This document shows positions 5,893 to 11,283 of a stretch of 31,278 bases of DNA, one piece after another. Position numbers and translations under genes: made by a program. The DNA comes from a virus: the IMG/VR virus record IMGVR_UViG_3300049046_000061, positions 1 through 31,278 of that record. The stretch is one strand, 5' to 3'. The notes beneath the pieces were generated by a model. That model was given only the letters and a program-made list of their open reading frames with translations, was not told where the DNA came from and ran no database searches. Every line of letters begins with the position of its first letter. Position 1 is the first letter of the stretch.

Positions 5893-5946
5893 ATGAAAAT
5901 CATCAAATTTATTATAGAGTACTTATTAAAAAACTGGATTTTATGA
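5893..5946 (+). CDS. possible 17-residue leader peptide
   Basis: A short frame begins four bases after the 5470-5890 RNA and encodes MKIIKFIIEYLLKNWIL, a hydrophobic amphipathic peptide. Its TGA overlaps the ATG of the next gene (ATGA at 5943-5946), the arrangement used by most real gene pairs here. It could couple translation of the next gene to ribosome passage, or be a toxic membrane peptide. The short length keeps confidence low. Confidence 0.35.
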   Translation: MKIIKFIIEYLLKNWIL

Positions 5947-6170
5947 AGAAAAGAAAACATCTATCAGCCCTGTTTTACGAAATGGGAAATGAGTATATCT
6001 ATCTTGCTGGCATGGGAGAAGCCCTTGCTACCGCAGAGAAGGAGGGCGTCGAGGAGATCGTAGTTACCAAATCCCAGTTTGAACAGGTCAAAAGATATAT
6101 GGCCATGAGTGCTATCTGGAACTGGGACAAGAAAACCTTTTGGGGTATGACGTTCGTAATAGAAGAATAA
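5943..6170 (+). CDS. hypothetical small protein
   Basis: The start is set at the ATG at 5943 rather than the longer frame from 5844, because the longer one would run through the structured RNA. The product has 75 residues, MKKRKHLSALFYEMGNEYIYL, then a helix AEKEGVEEIVVTKSQFEQVKR and an aromatic end (AIWNWDKKTFWGMTFVIEE). No family is recognised. It is the first full gene downstream of the structured RNA. Confidence 0.6.
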   Translation: MKKRKHLSALFYEMGNEYIYLAGMGEALATAEKEGVEEIVVTKSQFEQVKRYMAMSAIWNWDKKTFWGMTFVIEE

Positions 6171-6174
6171 AACA

Positions 6175-6369
6175 ATGAAGAAAAAAACGCTCCCGAAGAA
6201 CTGGGGAAAGATGAAAGACGGCTCTGTGTTTGGAGAGGATAAGAGGTTGGATAGTATCAACCTTGAAATCACGAAAATAAGGCACGCTATACTGATCATT
6301 GCCTCGAATACCGTCCATCAGATTGGAGAAGAAAATTGTAAACTAATAGAAAAACTACTACTCAAATGA
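6175..6369 (+). CDS. hypothetical small basic protein
   Basis: This 64-residue protein starts MKKKTLPKNWGKMKDGSVF and contains a long helix (INLEITKIRHAILIIASNTVHQ) before a basic tail ending KLLLK. It lies four bases after the previous gene and overlaps the next as ATGA. It is basic and helical, perhaps nucleic-acid associated. No family is recognised. Confidence 0.5.
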   Translation: MKKKTLPKNWGKMKDGSVFGEDKRLDSINLEITKIRHAILIIASNTVHQIGEENCKLIEKLLLK

Positions 6370-6710
6370 AGAAAAAAACTAAGAAGGTGGTGGACTATAA
6401 ATCCTGTCCTTCAAAAAAGGAACTGCTCAAATCTCCCACTAGGAAATGGGATGGTAGTGACATGCACATTGCAGTCATCGGGGTTACACGCGTGAATGGA
6501 CAGAAGGAATACGAGATCGCCGCTTATCCTGACGACATCTCAACCTTTTTCCCAAAGGTTCCAGAAGTGTCCTTCAACTGCGCTCTGGTGCGCATGGATT
6601 GTTACTACCCAAGTGGGGTTCTTCAGTACCACGGGCGGGGCAAATTCAAAGTGTCGGACGCATTATCGAGCATAGACATTACCTTTGAACCCGACAAACC
6701 TAACCTCTAA
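6366..6710 (+). CDS. hypothetical protein
   Basis: The protein has 114 residues with a Lys-rich N-terminus (MKKKTKKVVDYKSCPSKKELL) and then a beta-rich domain (HIAVIGVTRVNGQKEYEIAAY, VSFNCALVRMDCYY, YHGRGKFKVSDALSSIDITFE). Three scattered cysteines do not form a clear metal site. It starts within the previous gene's stop codon (ATGA). No family is recognised. Confidence 0.6.
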   Translation: MKKKTKKVVDYKSCPSKKELLKSPTRKWDGSDMHIAVIGVTRVNGQKEYEIAAYPDDISTFFPKVPEVSFNCALVRMDCYYPSGVLQYHGRGKFKVSDALSSIDITFEPDKPNL

Positions 6711-6716
6711 ACCACT

Positions 6717-6899
6717 ATGAACAAACTACCAAATACACCATGCCGTAAATGCGGCGGAGACACTAAGTTAACTTTCATTTCAAGCTCAGGGATGGACATA
6801 ACGCCCACAGGATTGAAGCGTACATGCCTGCGTTGCGGGTACGGGGAGTTTATAAAAAGTCTTGATGAGGGTGACAACAAGGAGTTCGCTAAAGAATAA
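6717..6899 (+). CDS. zinc-ribbon microprotein
   Basis: This 60-residue protein carries two CxxC knuckles, CRKCGG near residues 9-14 and CLRCGYGEF near 37-45, separated by a strand-rich segment. This is a classical zinc ribbon. Such proteins bind nucleic acid or polymerase subunits, or simply fold around zinc. It is followed five bases later by another Cys-rich gene, forming a run of Cys-containing microproteins from 6717 to 8483. The target is unknown. Confidence 0.65.
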   Translation: MNKLPNTPCRKCGGDTKLTFISSSGMDITPTGLKRTCLRCGYGEFIKSLDEGDNKEFAKE

Positions 6900-6904
6900 C
6901 CACT

Positions 6905-7210
6905 ATGACACTAGAATCACATCAAATAATAAAACAATTTATTCACCTCCTTCGAGGGCATACATGGAAACTCTTAAATTCCGGAGTAAAAGTCGAGTGC
7001 ATTCAGTGTGGAAGGCTACAGGAGTGTTGTCCTGACCAAATAAATCACAAGAATAAGTACATAAGATGCAAGGCACGCAACCTCAGAGTAGAAAAAGAGG
7101 AACCCCCGAAAAAGGATATTGTCTTTCCAAATGAATGGTGTCAGTTATGTACTAAGTACGGTGCTGATCCTTCCTGTGTTAAACACGCCCCGCCCGGGTA
7201 TTCAAGATAA
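6905..7210 (+). CDS. Cys-rich protein with two knuckles
   Basis: The protein has 101 residues with two Cys groups. In the middle is VECIQCGRLQECCP with a later YIRCKARN. Near the end is NEWCQLCTKYGADPSCVKHAP, a C-x2-C-x7-C-x2-H pattern. The last group is closely echoed by EEWCDICESPDGGCP in the gene at 7506, suggesting duplication. It is likely zinc binding. The N-terminus (MTLESHQIIKQFIHLLRGHTW) is helical. No function is known. Confidence 0.55.
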   Translation: MTLESHQIIKQFIHLLRGHTWKLLNSGVKVECIQCGRLQECCPDQINHKNKYIRCKARNLRVEKEEPPKKDIVFPNEWCQLCTKYGADPSCVKHAPPGYSR

Positions 7211-7214
7211 TATT

Positions 7215-7502
7215 ATGACCACAGAACAATCAAAAGAAGAGATAATGAAGGAGCTGCAGGAGAATTTTCGGCACTGTATGATGCCAGAGGACTATATAGC
7301 CCTGGGAAAGTTTCTCTCTACCGCCCTCGACACCCATGCTCAGTACGAGGTAGAGAACTTCAAGAAGGAGTTGAAAACAAAAATGCAAACCATTGAGTAT
7401 CCCAAGAAGTCCCCAGATGAGAACGAACAGGATTATAGAAAGCGAAAACGTGGTTTCCAGTTGGGCAAGAGTAAGTTTATAAATATCGTAAGCTCTCGTT
7501 AA
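7215..7502 (+). CDS. hypothetical helical protein
   Basis: The start is set at the ATG at 7215 (MTTEQSKEEIMKELQENF) because the longer frame from 7119 overlaps the previous gene. The 95-residue product is highly charged and helical, with a basic C-terminal part (PDENEQDYRKRKRGFQLGKSKFI). It has no membrane segment. The gene sits among the Cys-rich microproteins. No family is recognised. Confidence 0.55.
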   Translation: MTTEQSKEEIMKELQENFRHCMMPEDYIALGKFLSTALDTHAQYEVENFKKELKTKMQTIEYPKKSPDENEQDYRKRKRGFQLGKSKFINIVSSR

Positions 7503-7505
7503 AAC

Positions 7506-7655
7506 ATGGAAAACATAATAGAAAATGCAGAGAAATTGAAACATCCACAAAGTCCACTCGGTGAGGAATGGTGTGACATATGTGAATCGCCAGATGGTGG
7601 ATGTCCGTTTAATAACGGGATTGATGTTGTTATCACCCTAATCACAGAAAAATAA
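7506..7655 (+). CDS. Cys-rich microprotein
   Basis: The frame encodes 49 residues beginning MENIIENAEKLKHPQ. Its centre is GEEWCDICESPDGGCPFNNG, with three cysteines in the same spacing as the C-terminal knuckle of the 6905-7210 protein (NEWCQLCTKYGADPSC). This looks like a stand-alone copy of that knuckle. It lies three bases after the previous gene and one base before the next. It is probably metal binding; the function is unknown. Confidence 0.5.
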   Translation: MENIIENAEKLKHPQSPLGEEWCDICESPDGGCPFNNGIDVVITLITEK

Positions 7656-7656
7656 G

Positions 7657-7923
7657 ATGGAGACACTTATTGAAAAAATGAAGATCGACGCAGAGGACTA
7701 CGGCCAATATCACGGCGAATTCTGTCCTGTGAATATGGAAGACCCTGACGAATGTGACTGTGAAGAGATGAAGTTTGTAAAGCAGTTTACCGAAGAATGG
7801 ATGGGCAAGGTAAATGAATGGTGGGTTGAGATGGCAAAAGCTCATCGTCCGCACTGTACTCCGTCGGGGAATAAACTGCTGACAGCTATGATGGGAAAGA
7901 AGAACCGTAACCTAAAGAAATAG
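7657..7923 (+). CDS. acidic Cys-containing protein
   Basis: This 88-residue protein contains HGEFCPVNMEDPDECDCEEM, with three cysteines and many acidic residues, then Trp-rich helices (EEWMGKVNEWWVEMAKAH) and a basic end. The Cys spacing parallels NYCHFVNSNKNHPCNCIV in the next gene (7926), so the two may be diverged copies. Metal binding is likely. No family is recognised. Confidence 0.55.
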   Translation: METLIEKMKIDAEDYGQYHGEFCPVNMEDPDECDCEEMKFVKQFTEEWMGKVNEWWVEMAKAHRPHCTPSGNKLLTAMMGKKNRNLKK

Positions 7924-7925
7924 CC

Positions 7926-8255
7926 ATGCCCCCACAAAACATTATAGAGCAAGTTATGCGAGAGTTTGAGGAGACAGTGCTTCACGAGAACTACTGTCAC
8001 TTCGTCAATTCGAACAAGAACCACCCTTGCAACTGTATCGTCACTTCATCTAAAAGAAAGCTGTTAATCGCCATCACCACTGTCCTCCTTGAAGCAAGAA
8101 AGCTGATTGGGGAGGGGAAAGACCCTACAATTCTCGGCGGGATTCTTGGCCCCCAAGATTACCAGAGAGGATTTACGATGGGGAGGCACCAAGGCTTCAA
8201 CTCCGCCATCTCCCGTAGCCAAGAAGTGATAGATGCTTTAATAGGTAAGAAATAA
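7926..8255 (+). CDS. Cys-containing protein related to its neighbour
   Basis: The protein has 109 residues: a helical N-terminus (NIIEQVMREFEETVLHENY), then YCHFVNSNKNHPCNCIV, and two later helices (KLLIAITTVLLEARKLIGEG and the end SRSQEVIDALIGKK) around QDYQRGFTMGRHQGFNSAI. The C-x12-C-x-C spacing resembles the gene before it. The end FQLGKSKFIN in 7215-7502 and FTMGRHQGFN here also look alike. A family expanded by duplication is likely; the role is unknown. Confidence 0.55.
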   Translation: MPPQNIIEQVMREFEETVLHENYCHFVNSNKNHPCNCIVTSSKRKLLIAITTVLLEARKLIGEGKDPTILGGILGPQDYQRGFTMGRHQGFNSAISRSQEVIDALIGKK

Positions 8256-8259
8256 ACAA

Positions 8260-8397
8260 ATGAAGAAAGAAAAACAAAGACCAAGAGATGAAATCACTGC
8301 GCAAAGTGATAACTACAACTACGGGGCAACCCCACGTTTTATACTTGAAGTACTGCTTGATATTCGCGATCTTCTCGTTACCTTAACTAACAAATAA
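8260..8397 (+). CDS. small protein
   Basis: This 45-residue frame begins MKKEKQRPRDEITAQSDNY and ends in a helix FILEVLLDIRDLLVTLTNK. The second half could be a coiled-coil or oligomerisation helix. The gene starts four bases after the previous stop, and the next ATG follows after two bases, which supports it despite its size. No family is recognised. Confidence 0.45.
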   Translation: MKKEKQRPRDEITAQSDNYNYGATPRFILEVLLDIRDLLVTLTNK

Positions 8398-8399
8398 CC

Positions 8400-8483
8400 A
8401 TGACCACCTGTAAATGTCCCTGTATGTGGTGTCCGCAAGGCAAGCATGAGATGTGCGGGTTTGATAGACTGGGCGATGTCTAA
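8400..8483 (+). CDS. 27-residue Cys-rich microprotein
   Basis: The frame MTTCKCPCMWCPQGKHEMCG, then FDRLGDV and stop, contains five cysteines and one histidine in 27 residues. The density of metal ligands and the position right after the 8260 gene suggest it is a real zinc-binding peptide rather than chance. It is the last gene of the early arm, 25 bases before the bidirectional terminator. Confidence 0.4.
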   Translation: MTTCKCPCMWCPQGKHEMCGFDRLGDV

Positions 8484-8508
8484 GGGAATAACACTAGAGT
8501 AACAAAGA

Positions 8509-8533
8509 AAGCCACCGTAGGGGTCGGTGGCTT
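8509..8533. terminator. bidirectional terminator between converging arms
   Basis: AAGCCACCG (8509-8517) pairs with CGGTGGCTT (8525-8533) in a 9-bp stem with a 7-base loop. It lies between the end of the plus-strand early arm (8483) and the end of the minus-strand late arm (8536). The flanking AAAG and CTTGTCT are only short runs, but the position fits a shared terminator. Confidence 0.7.
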
Positions 8534-8535
8534 GT

Positions 8536-8751
8536 CTATAGATGCCGTGAGAGCGCCCGAAGCGTGTCATTGGCGTCGTGGATCGCGCGGTCTAGCGAGT
8601 GAAGGGCTGTGTGTACGCGCCATAAGGCATGTTTCGGGCAACAGTAATACACCTTATCTTCTGGGTTCCCAAAGACCGGAAACGGTATGGTGGACGGCGA
8701 CTGGCTGTCTATTTCCCTTTTACAGTCTGGGCTGTCACATCTGACTATCAT
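8536..8751 (-). CDS. TRASH-like zinc-finger small protein A
   Basis: This 71-residue protein carries VRCDSPDCKREID near the N-terminus and VYYCCPKHALW near residue 37, giving C-x4-C and C-C-x2-H ligands as in small TRASH/MYM-type zinc fingers. A helical C-terminal half follows (HSLDRAIHDANDTLRALSRHL). AGGAGGT lies 4 bases before the ATG, an unusually strong ribosome binding site here. It is the last gene of the late arm, and three such zinc proteins sit together. Possible roles include late regulation or blocking a host factor, without direct evidence. Confidence 0.6.
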   Translation of the reverse strand: MIVRCDSPDCKREIDSQSPSTIPFPVFGNPEDKVYYCCPKHALWRVHTALHSLDRAIHDANDTLRALSRHL

Positions 8752-8755
8752 AATT

Positions 8756-8762
8756 ACCTCCT
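8756..8762 (-). promoter_or_regulatory. strong Shine-Dalgarno for 8536-8751
   Basis: On the minus strand AGGAGGT is followed by AATT and the ATG. Nearly all other genes in the window have no such site, so this is a notable exception shared with the two zinc genes upstream. Confidence 0.7.
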
Positions 8763-8770
8763 AAAACCAC

Positions 8771-8797
8771 CTTATAGAAGTCACCTAGGGAAGTCAA
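8771..8797 (-). promoter_or_regulatory. candidate promoter for zinc gene A
   Basis: TTGACT (8792-8797) and TATAAG (8771-8776) lie on the minus strand with a short spacer of 15 bases, between the terminator at 8828-8856 and the gene start at 8751. The hexamers are good but the spacing is below the usual range. Confidence 0.35.
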
Positions 8798-8827
8798 CCC
8801 AGCTGTCCCCAGTTTTTCCACATAAAG

Positions 8828-8856
8828 CAAAAAGCCACTGTGTAAGCAATGGCTTT
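8828..8856 (-). terminator. rho-independent terminator, minus strand
   Basis: AAAGCCA and TGGCTTT (8831-8837 with 8850-8856) form a 7-bp stem, followed on the minus strand by TTTTTGC. It insulates zinc gene A from upstream transcription and would end the candidate small RNA at 8828-8886. Confidence 0.65.
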
Positions 8857-8886
8857 CGGCTTTCCCAAATGACTAGCCTATCCGCC
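8828..8886 (-). ncRNA. candidate small RNA between two terminators
   Basis: An extended -10 (TGG then TAGAAT, 8892-8900) lies on the minus strand just after one terminator (8906-8944) and just before another (8828-8856). A transcript from about 8885 would be about 58 nt, ending in the terminator hairpin. No frame of note is encoded. This is inferred from signals alone. Confidence 0.35.
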
Positions 8887-8891
8887 CCTGC

Positions 8892-8900
8892 ATTCTACCA
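8892..8900 (-). promoter_or_regulatory. extended -10 promoter candidate
   Basis: The minus strand reads TGG-TAGAAT, an extended -10 with five of six core bases. No good -35 is seen. A similar TGG-TATAAT is used in front of the portal operon (29465-29473). Confidence 0.35.
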
Positions 8901-8905
8901 CATAA

Positions 8906-8944
8906 GAAAAGCCCCGAACACTGTACCAATAAGTGTAAGGGGCT
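8906..8944 (-). terminator. two-part hairpin terminator, minus strand
   Basis: AGCCCC (8910-8915) pairs with GGGGCT (8939-8944), and inside it ACACT with AGTGT across a 2x2 loop. The minus strand continues with TTTTCTT. It lies after the zinc gene pair 9020-9393. Confidence 0.65.
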
Positions 8945-8979
8945 GTGCCTATGGTAGCTTGGTCGGCACTGAAAGCGTA

Positions 8980-8996
8980 CCCCTCAGAAGCGAGGG
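8980..8996 (-). terminator. hairpin after zinc gene pair
   Basis: CCCCTC (8980-8985) pairs with GAGGGG (8991-8996) around a 5-base loop. No T run follows on the minus strand, so it may be an mRNA end-stabilising hairpin rather than a true terminator. Confidence 0.4.
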
Positions 8997-9019
8997 GCGA
9001 CGGAAGTAGTAGGCAACCG

Positions 9020-9202
9020 TCAATTGTGTGAGTGGCGTATAGCCAACGGTGAGCTTTTGTGCGGAAACTCTTTTGGCACTTCTTTCAAATGGTTGCTGAG
9101 GCAAAGCAGACAGCAGAAGGTCTTGCCTTCATACATGACTGCCCTGTTCACAGGAACCCGTAGACGACAGCGCTGATAGTGGCACTGAATTACGTCGCAC
9201 AT
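9020..9202 (-). CDS. TRASH-like zinc-finger small protein B
   Basis: The protein has 60 residues. MCDVIQCHYQRCRLRVPVNR gives C-x4-C-x4-C near the start, and TFCCLLCLSNHLKEV gives C-C-x2-C-x3-H, so four or more ligands are present as in a TRASH-like finger. The C-terminus is polar (PHKSSPLAIRHSHN). GAGGAGG lies 7 bases upstream of the ATG, within the end of the 9190-9393 gene, which it overlaps by 13 bases. It is the middle member of the three-gene zinc cluster. The function is unknown. Confidence 0.6.
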   Translation of the reverse strand: MCDVIQCHYQRCRLRVPVNRAVMYEGKTFCCLLCLSNHLKEVPKEFPHKSSPLAIRHSHN

Positions 9203-9393
9203 AATAACCTCCTCATCTCGCGGATCTCCCCGCGATGCTGTTCAAGGGTCTTCACGAACACACGATTGGCATGTGTCATTTGAACCCAAAAGTTACGGTG
9301 GCGCGACGAACAGAAGCACTCGTCTCCTGATCGCCAGACCACAATGAGGTCGTGTAGTGGCTCGCCGCAAAACGAACATGTACGTTGTTTCAT
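9190..9393 (-). CDS. TRASH-like zinc-finger small protein C
   Basis: The start is placed at the ATG at 9391-9393 because AAAGGAGT lies just before it; a longer frame to 9426 lacks such a site. The 67-residue product reads MKQRTCSFCGEPLHDLIVVW, then DECFCSSRHRNFW, giving C-x2-C and C-x-C-x3-H ligands. It ends with a helix (TLEQHRGEIREMRRLLCAT). It is the first of three related zinc proteins, co-transcribed with 9020-9202. The role is unknown. Confidence 0.6.
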   Translation of the reverse strand: MKQRTCSFCGEPLHDLIVVWRSGDECFCSSRHRNFWVQMTHANRVFVKTLEQHRGEIREMRRLLCAT

Positions 9394-9395
9394 AG

Positions 9396-9403
9396 ACTCC
9401 TTT
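9396..9403 (-). promoter_or_regulatory. Shine-Dalgarno fixing the start of 9190-9393
   Basis: The minus strand reads AAAGGAGT, TC-like spacing and then the ATG at 9393. The site decides between this start and a longer frame beginning at 9426. Confidence 0.65.
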
Positions 9404-9433
9404 CTTAAAGAACACTCGGCAATCATGTCGAGG

Positions 9434-9499
9434 GAGTAGGAGATGAAAAAGCGATTTACAATTGCGGCTTAATCTCCTACTCGCCCAACACGAGGGCGA
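9434..9499 (-). terminator. double hairpin after the holin gene
   Basis: TCGCCC (9481-9486) pairs with GGGCGA (9494-9499) directly after the holin-like gene. Next to it, an 11-base perfect inverted repeat, GAGTAGGAGAT (9434-9444) with ATCTCCTACTC (9472-9482), encloses a 27-base loop. The two share bases 9481-9482, so they may be alternatives. There is no strong T run, so this could be terminator, attenuator or processing site between lysis genes and zinc genes. Confidence 0.45.
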
Positions 9500-9504
9500 T
9501 GGGG

Positions 9505-9753
9505 TTACTCGCTATATCTAGCCCGAACAGCAATAACAATTTTCTTTACGATTCCGTAAAGCGTCCACACTGATGAGATGGCTGCGCCGAGTACGACTGC
9601 CATCTGAGTAATTGTCTCTGACGCAATTTCAAAACCCATCTGTTGAGCAATAAAAATGATTAGGGTAGATGCGCCAATAATAATTCCCTTAACTGTATCC
9701 GCAAGCTTCTGTGGGTCTTCACTCGAACTTAATGCGCCAAATTTTCTGTTCAT
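9505..9753 (-). CDS. holin-like protein
   Basis: The start is placed at the ATG at 9751-9753 (MNRKFGALSSSEDPQKL); the longer frame to 9792 would overlap the endolysin gene. The 82-residue product has two hydrophobic segments, GIIIGASTLIIFIAQQM (about 22-38) and ITQMAVVLGAAISSVWTLYGIV (about 48-70), followed by a basic tail (KKIVIAVRARYSE). Two membrane helices with a charged end fit a class II holin that opens the membrane for the endolysin encoded just upstream (9758-11047). No Shine-Dalgarno is seen. Another small membrane protein is possible, but context favours a holin. Confidence 0.65.
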   Translation of the reverse strand: MNRKFGALSSSEDPQKLADTVKGIIIGASTLIIFIAQQMGFEIASETITQMAVVLGAAISSVWTLYGIVKKIVIAVRARYSE

Positions 9754-9757
9754 ATTT

Positions 9758-11047
9758 TTATATACACTTAAAATAATAAATTTTATAACCACCCTTGTTC
9801 CTGTACCTCAATATCCAACTTTCCAGCGTGTAGTTCTCGATAAACTGACCCGTCGCTGATGAGTTCGACATGATCTTCAAGTCCTTGCCGAAGATACCGA
9901 CATGACCGTTTTTAATTGGCGTATTGGCAAGCTCTGAGAACCCTGTAGGACTAATGATGATGTTCCCTGGTTCTGGGTCAGTGACTCGTACAAACTTATC
10001 CGCCCGATCGACCATAGCGGCAAAGCCCCTGGTAGTGGAAAGTCCTGGAGTCTCAATGTACTCACCAAAGGCTTTGAAGTATATTTCGTTTACAGTCTCC
10101 ATACAGCCGAGTTCATCGGGCGCGGCGTCATTAGGTGAGGCATCTGTGCCTAAACAGGCTACTGCGGTCTCGTATAATCGCTCACGGGGTGATTTTGGAG
10201 GTGGGGTTGGTGTAGATACCGTCACAATTACGTCGGGAACCTTCGATCTCGGCCTGATCGAGGCTACCACTTTTTTTATGAGTTCAATGAGCCATGAGTC
10301 CTTTTTTACAACAGGTTCTAGGGAGTACCTTTTACAGTAGTAGATATTGTGGTCGGGGTGTAGGATTTTTAATGAATGATCGTAGGAGTCAAACACCTTC
10401 CAAAATGTTTCGGTGATTGTCTCCTTTCCTACGGTCACGATCTTGTCTGTATATCCATACGCCATGCACCAGTGAGTGTTCGGTAGTCCACGGTCTACAT
10501 AGATGCCGTCCTCCTCAAACCACGCTGTCACGGAGACACCGAGAGGTGAATACTGTAGCGCTTGCTTCATCAGTTGCACACGGGTCTTTTTGTCTACATT
10601 TGTAAATACCCATTCGTGACCGAAGTTCCACTTTTTTAGCCATTCGCCGCCTTTTGTAAGGTCGTCTTTTGAGGGTGGTGTAGGTGTGCAGAAAGCCTCA
10701 AAAGTATCAGGCATAGTCCGATTAGGAATGAGGCCCACTTCCCTGATAGCGTCACATACAGCATGAGGGTCTGCACCAGGTGGTCTGACAGGGACAGTAT
10801 TATAAATGTATTTCTCGTCGTAGTTGGGTTCAATCCCAGTCAACCGACTTTCCAGTACCTCAAGGGCGTTCTCGGTTCCCCATACGGTGCAGCCGTAGGT
10901 TTCGTATTTCTCCGCCTGTGGCTCGTATAAAGGAAGGTACTTATCCCACTGGCCGTCGGGCTGTAAGATCGTCTTAGGCAGGCTCGTAAAGCCTCCTAGG
11001 ACGTAGTGTGTAGCTTTGAGCTTGGGTTCTATAAAGCCGTAGTTCAT
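9758..11047 (-). CDS. two-domain endolysin: papain-like and NlpC/CHAP-like
   Basis: This 429-residue protein appears to have two cysteine-peptidase-type domains. The N-terminal one has YGCTVWGTENALE (C53 as nucleophile), NTHWCMAYGY (H192) and a following Asp/Asn region KVFDSYDHSLK (D220), as in papain-like C1/C39-type peptidases. A Pro/Thr linker (about 279-288, PTPPPKSP) leads to a C-terminal domain with LGCMETVNEIYFKAF (C315) and NGHVGIFG (H382), as in CHAP or NlpC/P60 amidases. Such enzymes cleave peptidoglycan peptides. It sits between a coiled-coil/TM protein (11044-11259) and a holin, forming a lysis module. Two catalytic domains in one lysin, one papain-like, is uncommon; it could instead be a virion-associated lysin. 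No signal peptide is seen. Confidence 0.7.
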   Translation of the reverse strand: MNYGFIEPKLKATHYVLGGFTSLPKTILQPDGQWDKYLPLYEPQAEKYETYGCTVWGTENALEVLESRLTGIEPNYDEKYIYNTVPVRPPGADPHAVCDAIREVGLIPNRTMPDTFEAFCTPTPPSKDDLTKGGEWLKKWNFGHEWVFTNVDKKTRVQLMKQALQYSPLGVSVTAWFEEDGIYVDRGLPNTHWCMAYGYTDKIVTVGKETITETFWKVFDSYDHSLKILHPDHNIYYCKRYSLEPVVKKDSWLIELIKKVVASIRPRSKVPDVIVTVSTPTPPPKSPRERLYETAVACLGTDASPNDAAPDELGCMETVNEIYFKAFGEYIETPGLSTTRGFAAMVDRADKFVRVTDPEPGNIIISPTGFSELANTPIKNGHVGIFGKDLKIMSNSSATGQFIENYTLESWILRYRNKGGYKIYYFKCI

Positions 11048-11259
11048 AGTCCTGAGAATAGTTTAGCGAGTAATGAGATGTTTGCCGCCCCGATGCCCCC
11101 TACTACAATCAGTCCTCCCGTCACCGTCCATCGCCATTTTTCAAGGGATGTTACACGGCCGTTGGTTTTAATGGTCTGGTCTTTAATCTCCCGCAGAGTG
11201 TCTTTTATTTCTGAAAAGTGCATGTCTGTTTCTCTTTTTGAATATGGTGTATCGCTCAT
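11044..11259 (-). CDS. coiled-coil plus TM lysis accessory (XhlA-like)
   Basis: The 71-residue protein has a charged helical N-terminal part (SEIKDTLREIKDQTIKTNGRVTSLEKWR) and one C-terminal membrane helix (VTGGLIVVGGIGAANISLLAKL). This layout is typical of XhlA/hemolysin-type proteins of phage lysis cassettes. The stop overlaps the endolysin start as ATGA. It may help the holin or anchor the lysin at the membrane. Confidence 0.6.
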   Translation of the reverse strand: MSDTPYSKRETDMHFSEIKDTLREIKDQTIKTNGRVTSLEKWRWTVTGGLIVVGGIGAANISLLAKLFSGL

Positions 11260-11283
11260 ACTGGTTAATTGATAAGTTGGTAA

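Noticed and set aside
8629-9009. Plus-strand frame of 126 codons
   Set aside because: It passes through three hairpins and an opposing zinc gene with a strong ribosome binding site; it is a shadow.
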